Positions 34,215-44,600 of a stretch of DNA of 64,000 bases are shown piece after piece. The notes beneath the pieces were generated by a model, which was not told the DNA's origin, ran no database searches, and saw nothing but the letters and a program-made list of their open reading frames with translations. The translations under genes were made by a program, and so were the position numbers. Origin of the DNA: Lumnitzera littorea (Eukaryota; Streptophyta; Magnoliopsida; Myrtales; Combretaceae); assembly GCA_024138015.1 (NCBI GenBank), contig JAMXBB010000010.1:46526286-46590285 (forward strand), read 5' to 3'. Numbering within the stretch: position 1 is the first letter of the stretch; every line of letters begins with the position of its first letter.

Positions 34215-34290
34215 TACATCTAGTAGGAATTGAACCTACGAATTTGCTAATTATGAGTTGGGTGCTTTAACCATTCAGCCTGCTGGATGC
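34215..34290 (-). pseudogene. trnI-CAU: plastid-derived tRNA-Ile(CAU) pseudogene
   Basis: Minus-strand sequence begins GCATCC at 34290 and includes GGCTGAATGGTTAAAGC, the anticodon loop CTCATAA (anticodon CAU) and the T-arm GGTTCAATTCC. It matches plastid trnI-CAU with several G-to-A changes and a two-base insertion after the acceptor stem start. The next 27 bases (34214 down to 34189) also match the plastid flank (GCCAATGGGACCCTCCAATAAGT). Acceptor-stem pairing is broken at the 3' side, so a working tRNA is unlikely. Confidence 0.75.
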
Positions 34291-35715
34291 TTTGCTAGGA
34301 TTCATATCCCTTGCATCTCTCCTGGCCATAGCTCGCCGAAGGTCATTCTCTTGTTCTTCACATCTCCTGTAGGACGGTCTTTCGATATTTTCAGTGTCAT
34401 GCACTAGGTATTTTCGCAAATGCCTACGTTGAATCGCATCTTTAATCATATTCCTGAGCTGTATGCACTCATCTATGTTATGACCCTTGTCGTGGTGAAA
34501 GTTACAGTACTTGTTGGAATTTCTCCTCGAGGGATTTCTTTTCATTCTTTCCGGCCACTGCAAAATGCCTCTCTACCCACGTACCTCCTTCAATATGTCT
34601 GAAATTGGACAATTGATGGGTGTATGTGATGAAAATGTTGGAATCCTTGGTCTCTTTCTTTCGGCATTTGAACTTTGATCATCATTTGAGCTGAGTCTAT
34701 CCTTCACACTTTTTCTAGTATCATTTTTTCTATCTCCTTTATTTTGATTGGCCTCTCAGCGGGCCTTTATGTTATCTTCCCGATAGATGTATGAGGTGGC
34801 TTTGAACTTGAACTCGATGAAATTTTTTAGCGTGTTCTTCGCAAGAGACTTGAAAAAGTCTCCATAGGGTTTAACTCCATCGATTACAGCATTGAGGGCT
34901 ATACTCATATCCAATTCTTGGATTTAAACCATCTTGGCCATAAACCTAGCTAATTAGTCTCTAATGGACTCATTTGATTTTTGTTTGATTGTGTTAAGGA
35001 TTGAAGAATCCTTCATAGGAAGTTTGCTTGCAAGGAAGTGTTGAAGAAACACTTTTGCTAATTCATTGAAACAAGAAATGGTGTTTGGTTTTAAGCGTTT
35101 AAACCATTTGCTAGCTACATTCCTCAAGGATGAGAGAAAAGCTTGACAAGCCATTGCATCACTCAAACTGTACAATTTGGCTAATGTATGGTAGTACTCT
35201 AAGTAGTCTTTGGGGTCTTTTGTTCTGTCATAAGTTTCAAATTGTGGCAGCTTGAAGTGTTGAGATATCACTTCCTCCAAAATCTCTAGAATGAAGGGAC
35301 TCTTCTTGATTTAGAATTGCTTGCTTAATGCAGTAGAGGTGCTGAGATGCAAGGGACTCGAATAGTGCACCTGTTGTAGTTGCTTGCCTTTGTCATTCTT
35401 TTTTAAAAGCAAGAGTCGAGGGCCCCATCATCACCTCGACTTGCTTTTTCGGCAACTCCAGTAAATAAATCAAATCATCTCTATTATCGGCATCGTGATC
35501 GCCATGCTTTTGGTTCTGATTTAGATGAATGTTATTATGAAGGAGGTCAAGGATCTGTTCATGCTTTTTGTTTAACTTTGAGTTTTCCTTAGCCAGATCG
35601 AGGCATAGTTACTTGAGTCTAACCAGTCGTTGCTCATAAGTATGCTGACTCCCCCTTTAAGGTTTTGGGAGGAAGTGCTAGTACTTACACTCTTGGTCAT
35701 TCTAGTCTTAGCCAT
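34291..35715 (-). pseudogene. gag of Tat-lineage element C
   Basis: It probably starts at the ATG at 35715 (MAKTRMTK). The Retrotrans_gag core lies at 35280-34954 and is open, with FKLPQFETYDRTKDPKDYLEYY, SDAMACQAFL, ASKWFKRLKPNTI and a final SNESIRD. The zinc-binding segment at about 34500-34460 reads KYCNFHHDKGHNIDEC, a form usual in Tat gags. The frame runs into plastid DNA at 34290. Between 35280 and 35640 the frame is shifted and contains stops. Confidence 0.8.
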
Positions 35716-35754
35716 GTAGGGTGTGTTTTGGAAAAGATAGGCATCACCAAATGT

Positions 35755-36210
35755 TGTTGGTGAATTTTGGGGATTGGAAATATCCTATAAAGATAAGAAA
35801 AATGCTTGGTACTGAGGCCGATTTGGTGCAGCTATTTTGATACCTAAGTTAGTAAGTAGGAATGAGAAGGTTAAAGTAAAGAGGTTAAGAGTTATCAAAT
35901 GTTTCTTACAGAGTTTCATTCCTATATTTATAGGAGATTGTCATGTCTAAAGGAGTAGTTATTGGAATAACTATCGAGTTACGTGGAAGCTTCTTGATTA
36001 GACACCTTCCTTGAAATGTAGGGAGACCAAGTAATTATGTAATATAACTATGCTTGAGATAACTTTTTGTGCCATGAACTTGAATTCAAATTAGCAACGA
36101 ATTTGTGTTACTCAGCGTAGTGTTGAGAATGTTGATTACTCGGCAAAGTGTCGAGAATATAGATTGCGCGGCCTGTTATTAGCTGAATGGACGAGTAAGA
36201 TAGGTAGACA
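35755..36210 (-). repeat. 5' LTR of element C (approximate)
   Basis: On the plus strand it starts TGTTGGTG at 35755, next to a primer-site-like sequence (35736-35754, minus strand ACATTTGGTGATGCCTATC). A TATAAATA box lies on the minus strand at 35925-35932, with possible leader sequence leftwards. The outer end is placed near the last ACA at about 36210, just before LINE ORF1 sequence, because no second LTR is available for comparison. Confidence 0.5.
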
Positions 36211-38335
36211 AAAACTGACTATCAACAGCATAGATGTAGATGGAGTGTGCATAAGATTTGAATCTATCAAACTACTAAACAGTCTTATCCAACCCCCTTT
36301 ATTGGGCTCCTCTACTACCTCCTTCATCTTTAGTCTCTACTACACGATCAGAAAGCCACCTACAAAATTAGCATCTCCATTTCCCCCTTCTTTAGCTAGA
36401 ATTGTTTCCTTAAGGCCACTTTCGCTACCAACCTGCATGTCCATTCCAGTAGTTTGAAGATGTCTTCCCTTATCATTGCATCCCTCATTACTGGCATCTT
36501 TGCCACCATGACTCCTTCTACCCTTATATGAATCATTCTTTAGTCCTGAATGAACACTCCTCCCAAAGGATGAGTAGGGTTAAACATAATCTCTAAGGAC
36601 TTGAAATTGTTTCTAATCTACACTGTGTACGTTGATGTCTTCCACTATCATGTATGAGGTAGTTGAACTTAAAAAGGTTTTGATTTCCCAAAGTCTTGTG
36701 TTTGAATGTTCTTTCAATTACAATGAATCATCTTAAAGGACCTACAATGCCAATGTTACTTCTAACATTTGTACCATTTTTACATGCTAGCTTCTTCAAG
36801 GAAGATAATTGCTTCCTTTGGTATGTTTGGTTGTAATAGCTTGTGGTTTCCTTGGTCGTAGAAAAGGTAAAAGGGTTTTCTGTTTGTGTCTTTAAATTCT
36901 CACCACTTTTATTTGATTTCCAATCACCATGATTGTTCACATTCCCACCTACCTGACCATAAATGTCTTGCAAAGGAGTCCTTTCACTATTTTTCGAAAC
37001 CCTATTTACTACCTCCTCTTGTTTGGGGCTATTTTTAATAAAGGTACTCTTTCCCTAATTTATTTCTTTCTTTTATTTGATTTTTCTTCTTATAGTGAAC
37101 AGTAATCCATTCTCCAGTAGCCCTCACCTCCTACCTATTCTATTTTGATGCACTTGACTTAGATGTCCCTTTACTTTGTGAACTTTTTGAAATAAAATTT
37201 GTGTCTAATTCTTTCCTTGGTTCAAGTTCTACTTCTCTTACTCTTTCAACTGATATGTCTATTTTTCTATCCTTTGAATTTTGCACTTGGTCTTTTCTTA
37301 AGCCCCCTTCACTAGTCTCTAGATTATCATTAGTCAAGTTTTGATTCTTGGCATTGATGACTGCCTCACTCGGGCATTTATTCTCTTTATGATAAATTCT
37401 ACCACAATCTACACAAACCTTTGGAAGTCCTTCATAGAGAACCCTATACGGAATCCCATTTATCACAATCGTATGTTTTAAAGGTTTATTTGTATTTAAC
37501 TAGATACAAATAAGTGCAAATCTACCCCTTTCTAGACTTACTATATAAGCATCATATCTCAAGATGGGTCTAATTTTTTCCCCAATTCTCTTCTTAGCTA
37601 AGGGGGAGTAGAATTTCACTAGTAATCCAAAAATCCTAGCCTATGCTACCACATTATTAAAATCCATTATGTTCGGACGAAACCCAAGCACCCATTTATT
37701 CAAATGCAAGGTAACGACCATTTACAAACCATGGCCTATTTTTAATCACCCATTGATAATTTGCCTCATTGTTAAGGGATATTAAATAACACCCCATACT
37801 GGCATGGATCAATTCGAAGGGGTTGATTTTCTGCCATAAAATAAAAAGCCTTACCAATAGACTTTTATACCTTGGATTCAATCCAAGATGTTTGCTATGA
37901 AGGTGTTTTTATATGGTGCACTTAGAATATCAATTTCTGATTTAGAGAAGTTTACATAACAAACTCCATGTTCTGCATTCTCATTCAATCTATCTTCTTC
38001 ATCTTTCGATATTTTCTCATCATGATTCATATCATAAGTTTGGTCTTCATCCACAAAACAGAATCTTTCATAAGCCCCTAGGATGTTCATCACAACCGTA
38101 TCCCTAGAAGAGAGTTTTTTTGGCCACTATGCCAGCTTTTCCAATGGGAAAAGGTGGTGTTGAACCCACCACCGTGACTTTTGTGTCCTCCCATCTTGTG
38201 AGGCCAACCTTTTTTTCTTTCCCTTCGATGGAGAAAATCACTATCTTTATCCTTATCTTATGCATCATTGAGAAGGGGTTTTCTGTACTTGAGAGAGAGA
38301 CTTTTCGAGCCACCATCTTCCTCCCCAATGTTGTG
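36211..38335 (-). pseudogene. LINE ORF1 on the minus strand
   Basis: L1-type ORF1. N-terminal segment MGRKMVARKV from 38328. An acidic linker lies at 38093-37880 (open). A DUF4283 domain is at about 37880-37600 with INPFELIHASMGCYLISL and NRPWFVNGRYLAFE. A zinc knuckle at about 37430-37380 reads YEGLPKVCVDCGRIYHKENKC (CCHC core intact). A long polar tail follows to about 36300. Endonuclease and RT do not follow; element C begins instead. A same-strand RT fragment at 19200-21045 could be its remainder. Confidence 0.75.
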
Positions 38336-39109
38336 ATACTAATACATATATTTATTACATTAGCATATCTATTTTCATATTTTCGTTTCTTTTCTTGTTT
38401 TTTTTTTTTTTTGTTGGATATTTCGAATATGTTTAGATATGTTTATTAATTACATCACGTTTTCATTGGTTTATTTATATATGTATACGTTATCACAGTA
38501 AGAATGCCCACCGCATGAATAAAGGTGTAAAGGTGCAGTATGTTTTCATTGCGAGGAACAAGCTAACTAAAATGATTGCCCCGCGGAATCATAATGAAAA
38601 TGAATTACCCTACCTTATAATAATGAGCAACGCGTCCAATTTTCTATATGTTCATATTACCTTTCTCTCCCTCTTGTTCAATTAAAATATCGTTACCTGA
38701 CTTAGACCTCCCACCGCATGTGGAAAAACTCGCAATCGTTAGGATAAGCTTGGTAGGTAAATTCATTTTTCGATAAGGTGGCGGATCTTAATGCTTTTGA
38801 GGAAGTCCTTCATTCTAATGATTTCGTCCATGTTGAAGGACAACTTAGGCATTTAACAGATAGGACAAGTAAGGATATAGTCAATAAAAATAAATGTTAT
38901 AATTGCAAATTCAAACATCAAATTTTGAACTAAATAATTTTCTAGCCAATTAACTATTAACAGGATTGCAATTCAACCACTTTGTTGTTGGTGTCAATTA
39001 GAATGAAGATCACGAGCTTCCTTAATCAAATGAGTTTCATTGACAATATTTACATATCTCACCAATCTAGTTCTCGTTAGCTTCATTTGGTGGTAAAGAT
39101 CAAGTCCAG
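38336..39109. other. intergenic DNA, no gene seen
   Basis: AT-rich with a 15-base T run at about 38400-38414 just upstream of the LINE start. No coding similarity found on either strand. Confidence 0.5.
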
Positions 39110-41844
39110 TGATAACATAAAATTAGCATACATTTTCTCGGATTATTTTGTACTAAATTAGATATTATTCTAATCTATTTTATATTATTTTTTAACTTAA
39201 TTTGCTCAATTATTGTTTTTAGGGAATTTAGGAATATTTTATGGAGATTTGGAAAGATTTTATGAAATTTTGAACTTAATGAAGCAAAAGCATTGATTAA
39301 GGAGAGAGGTGAATAAATTTTGATGAAGAAAAGAAATTTAGTAGAGATCACGGTTAAAGATTGTGAATTTCTATTGAAATTTCAAGATTGCAAACAAAGT
39401 GCAAGTACACGCCTAAGCTTTATGATCGTATACTTCACGGGTGGACTTACAATGATTTTTAAATCTTCTCTTTTTGTTAGGTTTTTATTACAATTCTAGG
39501 TCCACCTATTATAAATAGATATTTAAGCCTAAGATTACAGAGAGAGCCCACCGAGCATAAGTTATTGGGATATAGAGTTATCAAGAGGGGGGGGTAGGGG
39601 AGGAGGGGGTGGGTCTTTTCTTGTCTTTTCTTTTCTTTTATTTGTTATGTGTTTATTTTAAGTACTTAGTAAATTGTTGTTGATCCCTATGTTCTAAGAG
39701 TAATTTTTATTAATGAAATTCAATTTATGATTTTGTGTATTATGATATAATTGTGTTGTTTATATTGTCTATTTTAATTCAATATACCAGTAATTAAGTT
39801 ATTATTATTAGTACTTGATCTGCCTAAACTATATATATAAAAATATTTACTCTAGCAAGTATACTAAGTTGGAATCAAGTAATAAATAGTAAATAAAGTT
39901 ATCGATCTCCCGAGGATTGTAAAATTACTAAAGCTATGATAACTCTTATCAATATTTAGGCAATTAAAATTGAATTGTAAATTAACTAATCCAATAATTA
40001 CCCTAAAACTATCAAAAATAAAATTGCAAGAATATATCTAAAATGAAGCAATCATTTAAGAATGTGGGAAAAACAAAATCTGCCTTAATTATGCAAATCA
40101 AATTGTGATCATGTTATATAGATTAATAGCTAATTGATCATTCAAGTGAAATTATCATGCCTTGAAATTAAGGAATTAAATCTCTAATTAATTAGTCAGC
40201 TCTTACATCTCTAATTAATAGTGGACTCTAAATTACAATCATACATCTCTTGATGCTATAATCGACTAATGCTCTAAATTAATTATCCCTATTGTCTTAA
40301 CAAATAGGTAACCCAAAACATCGCTTTAATCCTTAGATAATTTCTAATTAATCTAATTAACACTACGCCCGCATTAGCTAATCAGTTTAATCAAGAATTT
40401 CTAACAAACCTTATATCAACTCTCATGTCAATAGTGTTTCTAACAATTATAATCAATAGATAATTATAATCGAAATCATAGAAATTGCAATCATAAATAT
40501 TAATCCTATAATATGAATACAATTATTATCTCAACTATTTAGGGTTTCATCAATTTCCTACAAATTAAACTTAACTAGCCATGGAAATTAAAATAAAAGC
40601 ACATATAATAATAGAATTTGCAAAGAAGTTCATCATTAAAAATAAGAACAAATCATAGAATTGCATAAAAAAAAATAGGATAGAAATCACCAATTCTATA
40701 ATTATGATGAATTAAAACTTCAATCGCAACTCCATGGTTGATCTCTACAGTAAAAGCGAAGTCTTCTCAATGAGCACAAAATTCAAAACAAAAACTCTTC
40801 TAAAATAAAACCTAACTTCTTCGGAGATTCTCTAATTCTAAAGAAGATGTAAAAGTCCCTTTAAAATATCAATCACTTAGCTATTTATAGGGAAAACAAG
40901 GATTAGCTTTCGAATGGATGTCATCTTCCTGAAGGCTGGCGATGTAGAACTCCAAAGTCATTGTTGTAGAGTATAGGCTAGCTGCCTTTAATTCAAAGTG
41001 TAGTAGATTGATTCAGGCTTCATTCGATTACGTAAAACTCTTCTAAATTGATTGTATTTGCACTTTGAATCCTCTAAGACTTGAAATATTTAAATGAGAA
41101 TACTTAAGTACTATTTCTTAACAATTTTTATAAAATTAATAATAATTCTACATAATTCACACATTGAAACATTAGTAAAATATGCCTTTATTAGTAGTAG
41201 AGTTTACTATAGAGTTTACAAGAGCATGCAGTATAACTAACTACCACAATTAGACAAAATTAGTTAGGTAAAACATTTTGTAATTGTGTTTTCAGATTGG
41301 GGCAACCTAATAGTAGGATTTAATATTGTCATGCAATTCTGCAACACTTTATTCAGAAGTGATTTGAGTAGAGAAAGTTTTAAGATTAGGAATTAGTTAG
41401 AAACGCGAGCCTAATTAGTTTGTAATAGGAATCTCCACAATTTAATATGGCAATTTAAATTAAATAAATCACTTAGGACTAGGTAATAAATAACAATAAA
41501 AATTTACTAAGGAAAATATCATCTTTTAATTAAATAATTAAATTGAGTTATTTAATTATTTTATTGCTATTCTTAGTTAATTGCTTTATCTAATTTCCTT
41601 ATTTTTACCTTTAATCTTTTATATTATTGTTGCAATCTTTAATTCATACCTTTAATTTATTCTATTAAATCTTTTATCATAAAGTTAGGTAATGGGAAAT
41701 TTCTAAGGAATTACTGCTAAAATAATTAGATACAATCTCATGTATAGTTCCTTATGGTTTCGACACTTGGGCTCATAATTTATTTTATCTATATTATAAC
41801 TTGATTAGGCTCACTTGTCTATTAGCGTAGTATACGGTCGATCA
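39110..41844 (+). repeat. long LTR of an Athila-type element
   Basis: The right limit is firm: it ends GGTCGATCA at 41844, six bases before a primer-binding site. The left limit is uncertain. TGATCTGCC at 39816 makes a good inverted match to the terminus, giving a 2,029 bp LTR. TGATAACAT at about 39120 would give about 2.7 kb and would include the TATAAATA box at 39510-39517 and the G-rich run at 39585-39613. The text from 39840 (CTAGCAAGTATACT, then TCAAGTAATAAATAG) has the feel of plant Athila-like LTRs. No 3' LTR is in the window. Confidence 0.6.
39510..39517 (+). promoter_or_regulatory. TATA box upstream of or within the Athila LTR
   Basis: TATAAATA in a less AT-uniform context, about 70 bp before a long G-rich run. 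It is a plausible core promoter only if the LTR starts near 39110. Confidence 0.4.
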
Positions 41845-41850
41845 AATTTT

Positions 41851-41870
41851 TGGCACCGTTACTGGGAGTC
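41851..41870 (+). promoter_or_regulatory. primer-binding site (tRNA-Asp type) of the Athila element
   Basis: TGGCACCGTTACTGGGAGTC follows the LTR after a short AATTTT spacer. It matches the TGGCGCCGTTGCCGGGGA-type site typical of Athila and Tat elements, with a few transitions. Confidence 0.75.
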
Positions 41871-42005
41871 AATAGAGTAGTCTAATTTGGAAATTAGCAC
41901 AAATTTATCAATTACTTTAACATGCTTGTAATATTTCTTTTCTTAGTTATTTTGATATTATTCTCTTTTATATATTTTTTATAAATCTTTGAATCTTTTT
42001 AGTTT

Positions 42006-42306
42006 ATGACAAGGAGTAGTAGTAGTAACTTGGTGGGATTTGATTCAAAAATTGAAAGAATAGTATAGCATCTTAGGGGAAGAAATCTTCACATCATGTA
42101 TTAAGCCTTGCCACTCAAATTGAAAGAAGAGTTAGAAAGTTCAAATAATGAGCAGGTGGTTAAAATAAGAAACATAGCATTGAACAATAGAAACAACAAT
42201 AATGATGATGCCAACAAGACACTCATGGAGTTTACTAAACAAACTGGACTTGAATCCTGTATTGTAAGGCTTTCAATTCAAATAAATTTTCAAATTTAAC
42301 CTAATG
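42006..42306 (+). pseudogene. Athila gag, N-terminal part
   Basis: The frame opens at ATG 42006 with MTRSSSSNLVGFDSKIER. After two stops a segment with EELESSNNEQ follows, then GLESCIVRLSIQINFQI, corresponding to the SCIV-x-NFEIKP motif that precedes the capsid core in Athila gags. It breaks off at 42306, where the LTR of the palindromic element begins. The capsid core is missing, and a later part of gag reappears beyond 56452. Confidence 0.65.
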
Positions 42307-43229
42307 TGATAGGGATCAAGGACCGATTATACGGTCCCAAGCCCGAAGGCTCTCTTAGGTGGTCTGTTGAGTTGTCTAAGGTGCGTTAAGCGTCGAGGAG
42401 CAATGCTTGCCTCAATCCAATCTACCGATTTACTTTGCTCTCTAAGCCATTAAAGACGTTGCCAAGGTGATCAACCAGTATGTCGAGTTGAACCCTCTAC
42501 TAAACTGTAGTCCAAGTGCTAAGACTGAATGCAACCATCTCCACCATGTCGAAGTCAACCACAACTATTAGGAGTTGACCATTCAAGGCCAACCCAATGT
42601 GAGTTGTCCCTAAACCAACCATTGTCTAGCCCCTTTTGATGTTGAACAGGCTTAAACTGAGGTCCACCCTAACCTGGACCACAATAATGTTAGAATCATA
42701 ATAAAAAAGCGCACTCATTATTCTTTATTGACATTTGTACTATCCTTTCTCACTAAGGAAATCCACATTCCTTCTTTTTCACTATTTCATATTTTCCTTA
42801 TATATTATTCTCTTTTGCTGTTAACAAATAAGGACCATTTTTTTGTAATTTCTGTAACTTAGGATTTTCCCTAACGAGATGATATAAATACCGTCATATT
42901 ATAAAAGTTGAGGACATATCATAATACACAGAATATATTGAATTTTTCACTCTCTTGAGCTAAGTGTCCCTCTTACTCTTAAGCTACTCTTATCTAGCCC
43001 TTCTAAGCGTATACTAGTGGCAAGTGACCTCCGGCCATACTTGTACGTCATATCAAGTGTGACTTGAGCTCATGTGAGGCATTGGTGCGTCATATCCTTC
43101 GTCGGTGTAGGGAAACCTCTTGTTAAACCTTCAACTATCATTTACCTTTCAAGCTATCTTGCAGCCTGGACTCACTCCTTTGGTTACGCGTGATATTAGG
43201 TTTGTGTGTTCACCTACGAGTTCATATCA
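42307..43229 (+). repeat. LTR of the left arm
   Basis: 923 bp with matching short terminal inverted repeats TGATA and TATCA. A TATAAATA box lies at 42883-42890. It is homologous in inverse orientation to the 922 bp LTR at 51612-52533. Confidence 0.85.
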
Positions 43230-43232
43230 TCT

Positions 43233-43244
43233 TAGTATCAGAGC
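43233..43244 (+). promoter_or_regulatory. primer-binding site, left arm
   Basis: TAGTATCAGAGC, three bases after the LTR end. It differs by one base from the standard TGGTATCAGAGC initiator-Met site. Confidence 0.8.
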
Positions 43245-43449
43245 TTGGCTACGTTCGGAGCTGGATTCTGCTACGGTGTTCTTTTAATAGTTTGTCATTG
43301 CTATCATGTGAAAGTGGTTTTATTGTTAGCTTTGAAGTATAGTAGTGAGAAGTGTTTTGTACCTTGTTTTCCCCTATTTTCGATACGCTAAAACAGAGTG
43401 TGGTTGACCGTGTCTTTATTGAGTAATTGTCATTGTGAGGTAAACATCA

Positions 43450-44600
43450 ATGTCGGATTCAAGTGTATAAGGAACTTTGGGAAACCAAGAGAGTAGTACT
43501 CGACATGGTCAATGATAGAAAAGAAGCTCTTCGCCTCAATCAGTGGATGATCACTTGGATAGGCTTATTGACTTGGTAGTTAGCCTGGTGACTATTATCC
43601 AAGAAGACAGACAATGAGCTAGAAATAGCCCTATTAGAGAACATGTTCAGCAATAGCGAAGCAATGGTCAGTTTGGCCGAGCTAATGCCCCAACTCAACC
43701 ATTTCGAGTTAAAGGAGTTGGTAGGGATGCTAGACATAGGTTAGCGCTTGAAGAGATTGAGGAAGAAGTGAAAGGAGATGATGATGTAGAATAGTACTAC
43801 AGAGCCGAAGAAAGAAACATGCGAGCCCCTAAAGTCGAAGGACTCAGGAAACGTATCCCAAGTTTTTCTGGAAGTGGTGATGCTAAAGACTACTTAGATT
43901 AGGTAGATAAGATTGAAAAGCAGTTTGAATGCCATGAAGTGCCCGATGATGCAAAAGTTAGACTTGCTATATTGGAGTTCACTGGTTATGCTGCCTTATG
44001 GTGGAAGAACTTACAAGCTACCAAGAGAAGGGAAGGAGAATGAGAGATTAGGAGTAGGCATGATATGAAGAGAGTCATGTCGAGAAGGTTTGTGCCGAGC
44101 TATTATCTACAAAATGCCTTTAAGAGATTACAAGAGCTAAGACGAGGAGCATTGAGTGTGGACACTTATGTTAAAGAGTTCCAAATGCTAATGATCCAAT
44201 GCGAAGTTGTGGAGCTAGAAGACTAAACTGTGTCTCAATTCATTAGCAGATTAAAGTATGAGATTGGAGATATCCTAGAGACCTTGGACATTAGGACGTT
44301 CAATGATGCAATCCAAGCTACCCAAAGGATAGAAAGGCGCCGAATAGGAAGATTCTGACTACTCATCAACCATCTTAGTAGTAGTTGACCTGTTTTGAGC
44401 AGACCTATACGAATGGAACTGAGCAAGGTCATTGAGACCCAACCTACTCGAACTACCCGAGTAGAGGGAAAGGAACCACCAAGGAAGTTTGAGAAAGGCC
44501 AGAGTTCAGGGAGGAAGACGAGTAAGATCAAGTGTTTCAAACACTAACGATTTGGATACATGGTTGCTCAGTGTCCGAACAGGCAAACGATGGTGATCAA
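43450..44600 (+). pseudogene. gag, left arm
   Basis: ATG at 43450 (MSDSSV). The capsid core runs IPSFSGSGDAKDYLD, FECHEVPDDAKVRLAILEF, GYAALWWKNLQATKRREGE, SRRFVPSYYL and VDTYVKEFQMLMIQCEVVE (about 43855-44220). The zinc knuckle at about 44530-44580 reads CFKH-stop-RFGYMVAQCPN, so Cys-2 and the His are lost. Stops occur at Trp, Gln and Arg codons. The right arm carries the same domains. Confidence 0.8.

Larger units (their letters stand above)
27746..36210 (-). mobile_element. Tat/Ogre-lineage gypsy element C, 3' end missing
   Basis: About 8.5 kb on the minus strand. From right to left: 5' LTR (35755-36210), primer-site region, gag, an organelle DNA insert, protease, RT, RNase H, a second RNase H (aRNH), integrase, and then a plus-strand, intron-containing ORF. 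Dual RNase H and an antisense ORF between pol and the 3' LTR are known traits of some Tat-lineage elements such as Grande and Retand. No 3' LTR is recognised before element A's broken edge at 27745. Confidence 0.75.

Noticed and set aside
34215..34290. Working tRNA gene
   Set aside because: The sequence is a plastid tRNA copy with a two-base insertion and damaged acceptor pairing, lying inside a dead retrotransposon.
36136..36457. Two overlapping open frames on opposite strands as genes
   Set aside because: They lie at the border of LINE ORF1 tail and the element C LTR, show no domain, and are shadows of one another.
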